From: Papiliotrema nemorosa
Lineage: Eukaryota; Basidiomycota; Tremellomycetes; Tremellales; Rhynchogastremaceae
Direction of reading: 5' to 3'
Length of the DNA: 64,000 bases
NCBI GenBank assembly: GCA_032158125.1
Contig: JASKOT010000018.1
Span: forward strand, 248,001 to 312,000
In this document: positions 54,425 to 64,000 of the stretch, one piece after another
Position numbering within the stretch: the stretch's first letter is position 1
How the letters are laid out: each line of letters starts with the position of its first letter
The notes under the pieces: model-generated
Told to the model about the DNA's origin: nothing
Databases searched by the model: none
What the model saw: the letters and a program-made list of their open reading frames with translations, nothing else
Position numbers and translations under genes: made by a program

Positions 54425-54740
54425 GGTGAATGAAGGGAAGTCCGGTTGATCAACGGTATAAAGGTGATATAACCAGTAACCTTCGTCGTCGATCCGGATC
54501 CAAAATCAATCTGCCTCGTTGTTGCAGGCAGTGAGGTCGGGAGGAGCTGTTGACTAGGCAGGGATGATCAAGATGGTTGAAGAGTGGTACCCCTCGTAGT
54601 TCGGCGTCATGAGCTGGACCCTCGGGCCAATTCAGCCGGGGGGGGGGGGGCTTATCAATCGGAGATCACCGCCACGTCATGAAATTCAGAGATCACCTAG
54701 ACTATGTTCAAGCATCTCGGCATGATCACCATACACGACC
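54425..54740. promoter_or_regulatory. Divergent promoter, BRO1 / HYPK-like gene, with (G)13
   Basis: The 316-bp divergent gap contains thirteen consecutive G at 54638-54650, about 90 bp before the HYPK-like start. The tract might exclude nucleosomes or could fold as part of a G-rich structure; alone it is not a G-quadruplex motif. I see no other gene here. Confidence 0.5.
54638..54650 (+). repeat. Homopolymer (G)13
   Basis: Thirteen consecutive G lie in the BRO1/HYPK-like divergent promoter. Confidence 0.9.
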
Positions 54741-55244
54741 ATGTCAGGGGTAGCATCAAGCTCGTCAGGTCGAATACCACAGGGAGAGGTCATTGTAGAT
54801 GTGAGTTCCTTACGCACCAAGATGGAAGCAGAACTGACAGATAGTACGCAGACGGAGGATCATATATAAAAAGTGCATCTTCCCTCATGGTCGCGCGACG
54901 CAGCTAATCCACTAGACAAGCTGGAAGAATCCGTTTTGGAGATTGAAAAGAGGAGAATAACAAAGGAAGAAGGGAGAAAGGCCCAAGCTGCGATGCAAGC
55001 TCTCGAAGTCAAGGATAAAGCTGCAGGACCGGGTATAAAGTCGGAAGATGTGGATTTCATCGTATGTGTCTCGGTTAACAACGACAGCGGCAGTGCTCAT
55101 GTACAGATTCATCAGATGAGCTGCACGAGGACAGAAGCGGAGGACGCGTTGAAAACTTCCGGAGGTGATTTGATCAAAGCCCTCTTACAAATGGTCAAAC
55201 CTGCCAAAAGAGCGAGATCGGTTGATGGAGGTGCGCAGGCTTGA
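54741..55244 (+). CDS. HYPK-like UBA protein, putative NatA regulator
   Basis: A small protein of about 115 residues in four exons. Relatives of human HYPK bind and inhibit the NatA N-terminal acetyltransferase at the ribosome. Splicing gives MSGVASSSSGRIPQGEVIVD and YADGGSYIKN, then KLEESVLEIEKRRITKEEGR, a helix that in HYPK blocks the NatA active site. The C-terminal UBA-like domain reads SEDVDFIIHQMSCTRTEAED and LKTSGGDLIKALLQMVKP. The second exon is only about 40 nt, and the intron after it (about 54871-54913) starts GTGCAT, so simple open frames lose the N-terminus. The Lys/Arg-rich end (KPAKRARSVDGG) is lineage-specific. It is divergent from BRO1 and convergent with LSC1. Confidence 0.8.
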
Positions 55245-55392
55245 ACCTGAACTAGATTTGTAGAAGGACACACAATGTGAAGATCTCATGATACACAAGT
55301 TTCATTTGTCGGACATTTCATGCTTGGCAAAAGGGAAAACCCCGCAAGAAAGCGATACATGCTTTAACTTTTCATCCCATCTTGCACTTCCC

Positions 55393-56710
55393 CTAAGCCT
55401 TTCCAATAGCCTTCATAGCCTTGAGCATCAAATCACCAATCTGTGCTGGACTCTCGGCAATGTGAGCTCCAGCCGCAGTCAATGCCTTGACCTTGTCGCT
55501 AGCTGCGCCCTTTCCACCCGAAATGATGGCACCTGCGTGACCCATTCGTCGACCTGGAGGAGCCGTTCGACCAGCGATGAAAGCGACAATGGGTTTGTTG
55601 TCCTTGTTGTATTGCTGAATGTACTCTGCGGCATCTTCCTCCATGGATCCACCAATCTCACCGATGAGGACAATACCCTCAGTCTTGGGGTCGGAAAGGA
55701 GGACTTTGACAACGTCAATGTGTTGAGTACCGGGGAATGGGTCACCTCCGATACCGACAGTGAGGGATTGTCCCAGTCCAGCAAGGGTGGTTTGGCTTAA
55801 AGGTCAGCCCGTACTGCCTATTCGGCCAAGTGTTGACTCACTTGACAGCCTCGTATGTCAATCTGGACAGGTGAGCGTTTTGCATGGAGAAAAAGGACTG
55901 TACTCACGTTCCGGATCGCGATACGATACCTGCCCATCAGCTCCATACCTTTCCCCTGTAAAAGTCCCACGTACCAATTTTTCCTTGTTGGAAAATGTGA
56001 CCTGGCATGATACCCATTTTACAAGTCTCGGCAATGATACCAGGGCAGTTTCCGCCGATCATCCTCGACTTGTTTTGCGATTTCAAAGCGTTGTACACCC
56101 TGATCTGATCCCTCTGCGGAATACCCTCGGTGATAGTGACAATGAGTTTGATCTCATTCTCGATAGCTTCGATGATAGCATCGGCGGCACCTGCTGGAGG
56201 GACGTAGATGACTGATGCGTCGGGTTTGGCGTGTTTGACAGCATCAGCGACGGAACCGTATACTGGTCGGCCGAGATGTTCAGTTCCAGCTTTCTGGCAA
56301 AGTGAGCGGGAGCCAAAGTGTCTGAGGCGTAGATGATCCCACCTTCGGGTTGGTACCACCGATCATGTTTGTTCCAAAATCGATGGCCTGTTGAGCGTGG
56401 AAAGTACCCTTCAAATGAGTTTCAACCGTACAACGAGGTAGAATGGGTCGCCCGACGTACAGTCTTTCCAGTGAAACCCTGAACGAGAACTCGAGTGTCC
56501 TTGTCTGACGCATCAGCTAGATCCAACATTTAGATTCCGCAACTGACTGATGAGGATGTTGTGGATGGTGTCTTCATATCCAGCGCTTCTTGAGACGCTT
56601 GTGGAGAACGCCCTGGCGGATCCTGCACCCGTGAGCTCAAACTCGTTTACCTTGCGAAAGGGAAACCAACGGGCAGCACCAGTCGCGCATCTAAGAGATG
56701 TTCGGATCAT
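55393..56710 (-). CDS. LSC1: Succinyl-CoA ligase alpha subunit, mitochondrial
   Basis: TCA-cycle enzyme that converts succinyl-CoA to succinate with formation of ATP or GTP in the matrix; works with the beta subunit LSC2. An Arg/Ser-rich presequence ([20 protein letters not shown]) precedes the CoA-binding domain ([12 protein letters not shown], then [20 protein letters not shown]). Further landmarks are [40 protein letters not shown] and [11 protein letters not shown]. The phosphorylated His sits in [13 protein letters not shown] (about 55515-55550). Six or so introns are present; the one after HNILI uses the donor GTCAGT. A TGA-free reading requires splicing at 56410-56465 (GKT-GTFHAQQ). 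The start is ATG at 56710 and the stop is in AIGKA. Confidence 0.95.
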
Positions 56711-57114
56711 GATCTGACTGTCAGTCCCTCCCTTGCAGTAAATCGTCACCTGTACCCACTGAGAATGAGAGGATGGGGTATAGTTGCAGAGAGTAGTCGA
56801 CCGTTGACTTTGGTGGAAATGACGGAAACAGACCCCTCCCCCTACACCCAGGCGGGTCAAGCCGATTTTTACGCCCGATTAGTCCCGCCCAGAGTCACGT
56901 GACTCACCACCCTCTCCCCCGACGCGTCCAAGGCAAAGTCATCCGCGACTGTACATGAGGTATACTCTACATCCAGGCGAGCAACTCATCAAGGGGGCAG
57001 GTACGAAGGACACGAGAGAACTCGAATCATTTGGAAAAGCGTGAACAAGCTGTTTTGCTCGCGCCCGACCCGGGAATACCTCCGCCGGGCCCAGATCTCA
57101 CCTCCTGATCCGCA
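56711..57114. promoter_or_regulatory. Divergent promoter, LSC1 / PSF1
   Basis: A 404-bp divergent gap between the LSC1 and PSF1 start codons. It contains an ACGCGT core (MluI-cell-cycle-box-like) at about 56922-56927, which in fungi often marks G1/S-regulated replication genes. That would fit PSF1, but one six-base match is weak evidence. Confidence 0.45.
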
Positions 57115-57777
57115 ATGTACGGCGACCTCGCCCTCCAACTCGTGACCGCCTCTCATCGCTCCACGCTCGCTACGACCCCTCAACTCCCTCTACCGAAATA
57201 CGCTCTCCCTCTAATCCTCTCTATATGTCTTGAGACACGTCAATTAGGTCAATCCATCTCTGCCTCGGCGGAACAACACGGCCAAGTCTCATTATCCCAA
57301 GATCGAGCGCTAGTGTGCAATCTCACGGTTCAACATCTTTCCGCTCGACGGAATAAACGGTGCCTTTTGGCTTATCTCGCAATTCGGGTAGGAGGGATCA
57401 AGGAGAGATGGTGGGATGCCGGTGGTGGTTTGGCGTATCTTCTAAGCACACCCGCTACGACTAGCTCGACAACGGGGGGAGATGGGGATACCCCTGATTT
57501 ACGGAGTGCACTCTCGCCTCAGGAGTTGGACTTTTTAAGGGGATATAACAACTTGCTGTTAGACTACAAGTCGGATTTTTTGGACGTTCTCGACCTTTCG
57601 GCGGGAATAGACAAACCCCCGGGAGAGTTTATGGTGGATGTAAGAGTGGTCAAAGATGCCGGAGAGGTGGTCTTGGAGGGTGGAGAGAGGATAGATTTCA
57701 GAAAGGGGGAGAGGTTCCGCTTAGCTCGGTCTCAAGTGGAGCGGTTGATCGTGCAGGGGTTCCTGGAAGAGGTGTAG
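57115..57777 (+). CDS. PSF1: GINS complex subunit Psf1
   Basis: Subunit of the GINS tetramer, part of the CMG replicative helicase. This is an intronless open frame of 220 residues, the family's usual length. It starts MYGDLALQLVTASHRS, the conserved Psf1 N-terminus. The A-domain signature ARRNKRCLLAYLAIRVGGIK and RWWDAGG follows, then the linker helix LSPQELDFLRGYNNLLLDYK. The C-terminal B domain ends RSQVERLIVQGFLEEV, typical of the family. A short Ser/Thr/Gly insert (about residues 110-125) is lineage-specific. It is nearly back-to-back with the arginyl-tRNA synthetase gene (86 bp between stops). Confidence 0.93.
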   Translation: MYGDLALQLVTASHRSTLATTPQLPLPKYALPLILSICLETRQLGQSISASAEQHGQVSLSQDRALVCNLTVQHLSARRNKRCLLAYLAIRVGGIKERWWDAGGGLAYLLSTPATTSSTTGGDGDTPDLRSALSPQELDFLRGYNNLLLDYKSDFLDVLDLSAGIDKPPGEFMVDVRVVKDAGEVVLEGGERIDFRKGERFRLARSQVERLIVQGFLEEV

Positions 57778-57863
57778 TGGACATTGCGGTTGTCCAGTTG
57801 TATCGATTATAACGACTGTATATGCGTTGCATGCCATGACGATACGTCTCATTATTGCACCCT

Positions 57864-60079
57864 CTACATATGCTCGATCGGAGTAAGCGACAACAGCCTC
57901 ATGGCGGAGGCCAAGACCTCTCGAGTTTGAACAAACAAGAACAACCTCGCTTGAGCTATCTCTTCCGGCGCACCACTGACCTTGATCGTCTCCCATGCGG
58001 AACCGATCAAGTGAGAAATCTTGAAGCACCAAGTGACAATACCAGAAGGTTCGGATTGTTGGAACGAGTTTTTGACGACGACGGGGTACATGGCCAGAGT
58101 GTAGAGGATTTCGTGGATTTTTGGGTGGTTCAAAATGGAAACGTCAATCTCGTCGACAGAGTTGGGGATGACGACGTTGGGGTTTTTCCTCTGGACAGAG
58201 CAGAGTCGGACGTGAGAGTATTGGATGAACGGTCCGAAATCTCCCTCGAAAGTCGTACATCGCTTCATGTCAAAGTTGTAGTCGTTGATTCTGACCTATT
58301 AGCCAAAAAGCCTGTGTACGACACGAGACTCACCGCTTGCCCATCAGATCCTGGATCTTGACCGCGGTAGTACCGATGATCTGACTTGTCGTCTCTGGGT
58401 CTTCGACTGAGGCGTACTTTGCCTCGTTGCTCTTCATCTGCTCGTGCATCGTCTCCTTTGCCTCATCGAGGATATCGTCCAGGAAGACGACTGTACCCTT
58501 TCGAGTGGACATTCCGTGAACAAGACCTACAGATCAGCTCTTTTCACATGGACATTGTACGTTACATACCGAAAGAGATGTGCTCGAGTTTGCCGGCGGC
58601 GGGCTCGCCCATGAGTTCCACAGTCTTGAACAGTTGTCGGAAATGTAATGATTGAGCAGCTTGAACGACGTAAATGTGCTTGTCAAACTTGTATTTCTCC
58701 CACTTGTCGTGCAATCCACCAAGATCTCGGGTCAGGTAGATTGTTGTGCCGTCTGACATGTCAGCGATCCCTTCCCAGCTTTGCATGACGACTCACCGGC
58801 TTTCCTGATGATCGCTTTGTCCATTTTGAACTTGACCAGATCCACCAGCAATGCTCCTCGGTCCTCACATGTCAATTTCTTCTCCTCGCAAATGTCGATG
58901 GCCCGTTGCATGGATTCTGGCTTGACTTGAGATTCACCCCAGTACACGTCGAAATCAATGTTGAGTCGCTTATACGTCTCTTTCAGCTTCTCTATGGATA
59001 GATCTCGGAATCGAGCCCATTGAGCGATAGCTTTCGGCTCGCCTGTGGGTCAGCGACTGTCATTAGTCTCAGAAGCCATCTCACCATCCTCCATGTCCTT
59101 GAAAACTCGCTTCGCAGTCGCGTGAATGGTCGATTCGGCGTCGGCGATCTCTCCATTGTTGAATCGTTCCGTCTCGGCAGCTCGTTCTTGGTTGATCTTG
59201 ACGTAGACCTGGAAGAGATGTTGAATAGGATCTTTGACGAGCTCCTCTTCGCTACCATATCGGTCAAAACCGACCGACAGGAGACCTATAAGTCAATCAA
59301 CACGATACCAAACGCAAGAGTCGACGCACCATATTGCGTTCCCCAATCACCGAGGTAGTTTAATCGAGTGACCTTCCATCCTTGAGCCTCATGCAGGTTT
59401 GAAATGCAAGCACCAATGATGGTACTCCTGAGATGTCCAGCATGGAAAGGTTTGGCAATGTTGGGGGAAGAAAAGTCGATAAGCATGTGTTTGCCCTTTC
59501 CAGCGTCGGAAGTTCCATATGCTGCAGTTTTGGATTCTGGGTTCTCTCGAGCGTTCTGGCTCATCGTTTGGATCATTCGGAGCATGTGGTATGCGAATCC
59601 CTCTTTGCTGTTTGGTCAGACAAGATCCGGTCCCATTCAAGATTGCTCACTTCAATTGGAACATGAGGAAAGCGCCCTCTTGGGCGACTTCACCAACCAG
59701 AGCTGAGGGTTTGAACTGATCATCAGTGTCTGAAGCAAATCATGAGCAAATCACGAACAGCATCAAGGACTTTCTTGGCCGCCTCATCAGGCTTGCCTTT
59801 TACGAAACGGGGGATAGCGACAGCAAGATCTGCGCCCTTCTTTCCTATTTCTATCAGCTCTGTGAATCCTATACCAGTGCAGTGTGTCTCACCAGTGTCA
59901 ACCCCGATAAAGACCTTCTCCAGGTCCAGGCCCCAAGCTTCACTGACCAACTTGGCAACTACCAACCTGGCTGAATCGAGGACGTTTCGCTCGGGGTTGG
60001 CCGAGGGGACAGAGGGGAGATCTCCCAGTGCGTATTGCTCTTTGACAGGAGCGGGCGCGGTCGACGATGAGCCCGACAT
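57864..60079 (-). CDS. Arginyl-tRNA synthetase (class I)
   Basis: Charges tRNA-Arg. The N-terminal additional domain spans about residues 20-130 ([20 protein letters not shown]). The class I HIGH motif appears as [17 protein letters not shown], followed by [12 protein letters not shown]. The KMSKS-like motif appears as [14 protein letters not shown]. The anticodon-binding domain ends the protein ([20 protein letters not shown], then SLTPIEHM). About seven short introns are present. The ATG start at 60079 ([15 protein letters not shown]) gives the cytosolic form. The same frame stays open upstream to 60427 and encodes a basic, Ser/Arg/Leu-rich stretch just before this ATG (KASIITPFRSLAPLRALSRP) that looks like a mitochondrial presequence but has no nearby ATG. 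One gene may therefore serve both compartments. Confidence 0.93.
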
Positions 60080-60528
60080 GTTTCGGTATGATATCGCAGG
60101 GCGTTGAATGTAGGTAGGTTGATAAAGGAGGATAGGTCGAGATAGAGCTCGAAGTGGAGCTAGAGATCTGAAAGGCGTGATGATGGATGCCTTTAGGATC
60201 GGATCAGATGATCTGGCTGTCCGCGCTGTTGTATACGAGTCCTTGTGGTAGGTATCAGTGCTGAGGATCTCTGTATGGGCAGTACAGATGGTGCAGAATG
60301 GGTGAGTCGGAAGTTGAAAATCCCAGGGAAAGCACCGTGGGAAAGTGGCGAGTGCCCCTTTTATCTTCCGTCGGAAGCAGAGATAAGCGGTGGCAAAGTC
60401 ACTCGATCTCCTCCGAGACTCCATCATTCACCACTGGTTATACTCCTCCTTGAATCGACATCCACCATCCTCAGCGCACGCACAGGAGCTCTCATTCCTC
60501 TTCAAATCACTCTAGTTAGCCCATATAT
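60080..60528. promoter_or_regulatory. Divergent promoter, arginyl-tRNA synthetase / Ufo1-like gene
   Basis: A 449-bp divergent gap. Its left 120 bp probably encode the possible non-AUG mitochondrial extension of the synthetase. On the minus strand GATAAAAGG near 60358-60366 could act as a TATA element for the synthetase, which would place transcription downstream of the only in-frame upstream ATG at 60427. Confidence 0.45.
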
Positions 60529-63409
60529 ATGCCCAGAGTCCACACAATCGAGACCACTCCAGCAAATACCCCAACAAAAATCATCGATTCGGAAACACAA
60601 TTACCTATCCAACATGACGACCACGAAGACCTTTTGGACATTGCAACACCTTCGTCTATCCTCAATGATAGACCTGGGAAGCGGAGTGGACTGCAAGGTG
60701 GAAAGAGGATGAAGTGGAAGAACAAGTCGAAAGTCAAACAACCCAGTGGAGGGATATGGTGTGTGCATCTTGAGACTCACACGTGCTCGTGCTAATGGTA
60801 GTCATATCCTTGCTTTACCCGAGGATGTACTCCGAGTCTTACTCGGTCGAATGCCTCCCAGGAGCCTTAATCTTCTCGCTCAGACTTGTGCGGGACTAAG
60901 AGAGATCATGGAGGATGAGTCGATTTGGAGGGATTGTTACGTCAATCGATTCATGGGAAGCGTCCGGATCGACGAGGTGAAGCAGGATATGAAGGTTCTG
61001 GTTCAAGGATGTCTAGGGTCCGTCAGAGGGTGGAAAAAGGAAGCATTGGGTCGAGAGGCTATGCTTGAGTAAGCGGCACTGGTCATAATCATCAAGGATC
61101 AATTCTGATCATTAGGCGCTGGACAACATCGAAAGCGGCTTCAAACACCCACCACCCCTCTGTTGGTCTCATCCACTCGCTCTCACTGTCATATCCCGTA
61201 TCGAATCCGACACCCCGAGGTATAGTGGGCAAGACCCACAATACGGTCGGTCAGGCGGATCTGACGGCAGACATGGACCCCGGCGAGAGCTCTTCACCGG
61301 CCAAAATGACCGCCAGGCAAAAGTATGATGCCCGCATAGCCGCGACGACGAGACCTCCGCCGGCAGTCTACAGCGCTGGTCTTGGCCCGGGAGCCATAGT
61401 CAAGAGCGATCCGATCAGTGGGAAAGTCTCGAAGGGATTCTGGGGGGCCGGCAGGGATGGTCAGTCTTCCGCAATCGCTGCGATGTTCCGCTGACATAAT
61501 AGCCAACTTCCATATTCATCCACAGATGAACCTTTCAGATCCCCCCACGACTGTCTCATTTGCCGATAGGGAACAGACCTACGCCCTATGGGGAAAACTC
61601 GATGGCTCCATTGTCCACACTGCGCTGGAAATGAAACACCCTTCGGCAGCCGGTAGCAGAGCACAGTCAGTCAGCACGTCGTGTGCTCCATCCTACAGGC
61701 ATTCTGGAGAGGTCCTTGCTATAACATCTTCGAAAGGGCAAAGTGGAGGCTTGCGCTTCGCATCGGGCGGGTCCGATGGACTCGTCAAGTTTTGGGAGTT
61801 TACACCTGCTCCGCCCAAATCCGCCAGAAAGGCTGGTGGACTCGGTAACGAAGCGAGCATAGCTTGCACATTCGCTTCTGACCCAGTGGAGCCGATGGAG
61901 CATCGTTCAGACGACATCAAGCGGAGACGAACCGGAGCTCCCGATCCGATTTTATTGGTTCAATGCGACGGCGACGCTGGAGTTATTTGCGCCGTTACTG
62001 AGGATGGCGATCTCAAGGTTTGGTGGGATATCCAGGGTAGCCGCCAGGAAGCCAGGCTGGACATCGGTTCCACGGACGACTTTGGACCTGTCAAAAGCCT
62101 CGAGATGGAGGTGCTTCGAGGAGACGAGATGCGCATCAGCGTACTGGTCATGCACTATCGAGCTGCCTCCTTCGAGCGTTACGATATACTCGTCAAGCCG
62201 GACGGAGATTATGATACTGCTCAACGCTCATACATCACTCCTCTCAAAAGTCCTTTGACGGCCATCAGACCTCTTTTACATCCCACTCCTCCGATTTCAA
62301 CGAAAAATCGACAAGCTCGGCCGAGCCTGTTGGCACCGATCCTTGACGATGACAGCGATGCGGCCAGTGACCGGTCATCTCCTGTCCTTTCTCCACAGCC
62401 GGAAACTGAGCCCGTGGCGCCGATCAGCGAATTTGGCAAGTTTATTGTGGCTGGAGATGCGGATGGCTCAGCGTGGATATGGGGGTGGGATTCGGATGGC
62501 GCGGAAGTGACGCCCATCAGAGGCTGGTCGGCCACTGATCGTAAGATCACAGCTGTGGAGTATCACTGTGGTCTCGTCGCCATTGGCAGGTGAGTCGACG
62601 ACTGTGGGGACGATTCTCGCTCATGGCAAGCTGCGACACCTATATCAAGATATACGATCCCCTTCCTTCCATTCCTGAACTATTGAAATCTTTCCGTGTT
62701 CACCATCTTTCCCCTGCCGATATAACGATTGCAGAATCAGACGATTTCATGGCGGGCTTTTACACGATCAACCAGATTATACTGGAGAATGATTTGGTTG
62801 TCGCGTCGGTCGGGCGAAAAGTGTTTGCCTGGAAAGCGGGTGTAGGGAAGAAAGGTTACGCCAAGGGTGATGTCAAGCGTGGCCGTGTGCTGGCCCATCG
62901 TAGCTTGCGTACTTTGGGTGAGCAGAAGAATATACATTACTCGAGGGTTAGCTGATTGGCCAGACATGCGGTCATTGCACGAGGATGTGGTGGACGTCAA
63001 GCGTGAAGCCAAGGCTAGAGAGGAGGAAGAGGCGCAGTCTGAATCTCGATCTGAACGACAACAATGGGAAATGATGGAAGAGATGGGGCTGGATGCGGAT
63101 GCGGCATTGCAGTACGCCATGATGTTGTCGATGGAGGTGCAGGGTGATCTCCAACAGCCAACCAACGGAAAAGACTCTTTACAGACGAGCAGAGATACTC
63201 AACGGACAATATACAATGATGAGGAGTATCATAATGAAGAGGAGACGTATCTGGATGAATCGTGGGCTGAAGAGAGGAGGTTTGGGGACGATCAAGTGGA
63301 TGAGGCTGTGCGAGCAGTAGAGGAGTTTAGACGGAGAGAAGAAGAGGAAATGCGGGATGCGTTGGAACAGATCCGTCTGGCTGAAGAGAGGGAAAGAGCG
63401 GGCAAGTAG
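60529..63409 (+). CDS. F-box/WD40 protein with C-terminal UIM (Ufo1-like)
   Basis: Likely substrate receptor of an SCF ubiquitin ligase. Exons join to about 830 residues. A basic disordered N-terminus precedes an F-box (HILALPEDVLRVLLGRMPPR, SLNLLAQTCAGLREI). WD40-type repeats follow: ASGGSDGLVKFWEF, AVTEDGDLKVWW, VAGDADGSAWIWGWD and CDTYIKIYDP. The C-terminus contains a UIM-like helix, DADAALQYAMMLSMEVQG (about 63090-63145), and a second acidic helix, EEEEMRDALEQIRLAEERE. F-box plus WD40 plus UIM is the layout of yeast Ufo1, whose UIMs control its own turnover; orthology is inferred. Five introns were resolved: about 60763-60801, 61071-61115, 61459-61502, 62591-62630 and 62920-62963. The start is MPRVHTIETTPAN. 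Confidence 0.85.
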
Positions 63410-63620
63410 AACCGAATGTAGGCTCACGGAAGATGGTTCCATGTTTGCCATGATCTTGCAAAGATATACTGCATATGTCCAGAGAATGCTGTCGGTAGGA
63501 AATGGATTCCGATGGACTGATAAGATTACATCGAGACCGGTCATGGCCGGCTCGCCGAAACATGTTTCCTCTCAACCCCTTGGCATTCATGTCGTCCATC
63601 AACCCATCTCTCGCAAGATC

Positions 63621-64000
63621 ATGGCATCGTTCGAGTCGATCGCAGCACCGGCTCCTACCTGGGTATGGGCAGGAACATTCGCGATACCATACCTGATCGC
63701 GTATCTCGTTCATTTCCCTGGGACCCGACTGATCCGCCTGGGCCTTTTCCCACTCGGCGTGGTATGTGCGGGATGGCTAGTGATGACTATACATCTCACC
63801 GTTGAGCCTCGTAAGTTTCGCAAGGGCCATGAATGTTCTGGCCGATGGAACCATTTACTAAATCTCAGTGCTCGGCTTGGCCATTCTCGAAACAGCTGTA
63901 AGTGGAGAGCGAAGACTTGGTTTGGATAGGTCAAAGCTGATCAAGTCCAGTTGAAATGGGTACCTCCAACTCATGGCTACCTATGAGGCCTCATCCGCTG
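63621..64000 (+). CDS. Membrane protein, 5' part only (cut by window end)
   Basis: The ATG at 63621 opens MASFESIAAPAPTWVWAGTF, then hydrophobic helices (AIPYLIAYLVHFPG, FPLGVVCAGWLVMTIHLTV). Two short introns follow (about 63811-63869 and 63900-63951), joining VEP-LLGLAILETA and LKWVPPTHG. The pattern of several N-terminal transmembrane helices recalls basidiomycete wax-synthase-like (MBOAT-related) acyltransferases, but too little is present to decide. The frame meets a stop close to the window edge unless another intron starts there. An in-frame ATG at 63544 is a possible earlier start. Confidence 0.5.

Noticed and set aside
54638..54650. G-run considered as a G-quadruplex
   Set aside because: A single G tract of 13 without neighbouring G tracts does not meet the usual four-tract pattern.

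Overview
The window is a gene-dense, intron-rich piece of a fungal nuclear chromosome. Short introns (mostly about 40-100 nt, GT-AG with CTRAC/CTGAC branch-like sequences), serine- and proline-rich low-complexity regions and the gene content point to a basidiomycete yeast, most likely a tremellomycete (Cryptococcus/Kwoniella type). That placement is inference. I see no transposon, CRISPR array, tRNA or rRNA gene.

Layout. 0-5.8 kb: the 2-Cys peroxiredoxin TSA1 and an Xaa-Pro aminopeptidase (both minus), then a heavily N-glycosylated secreted protein whose reading frame is broken once. 6-12 kb: a DnaJ protein (DNAJC9 type) head-to-head with a membrane-anchored secretory cyclophilin, then an MFS drug/polyamine transporter. 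12.5-17.3 kb: a RING-like protein and a calcium-binding (EF-hand) alternative NADH dehydrogenase. 18-19.9 kb: a secreted DUF1996 protein. 19.9-22.5 kb: a long gene-poor interval leading into a WetA-like regulator (22.5-25.1 kb). 25.2-29.3 kb: a Tma17-like proteasome-assembly chaperone, the CFIm25 3'-end processing factor and a PAF-acetylhydrolase. 29.5-35.9 kb: an Acinus-like SAP/RRM protein (with a GC-AG intron), a WW protein, an HbrB/TORC2 subunit and TRAPP subunit BET3.

36.1-43.0 kb is the least explained region: five consecutive minus-strand genes that I could not assign to any known family but that share one diverged alpha/beta core. They look like an old tandem array of an undescribed family.

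43.3-54.4 kb: a very long, mostly disordered conserved fungal protein, an HMG-box transcription factor and the ESCRT-associated protein BRO1. 54.7-64 kb: a HYPK-like NatA regulator, LSC1 (succinyl-CoA ligase alpha), the GINS subunit PSF1, arginyl-tRNA synthetase, a Ufo1-like F-box/WD40/UIM protein and the start of a membrane protein cut by the window edge.

Most genes are unrelated housekeeping genes, often in head-to-head pairs sharing 200-550 bp promoters. Gene bounds run from start codon to stop codon and include introns. Exon joins were worked out by eye from splice sites and reading frame.
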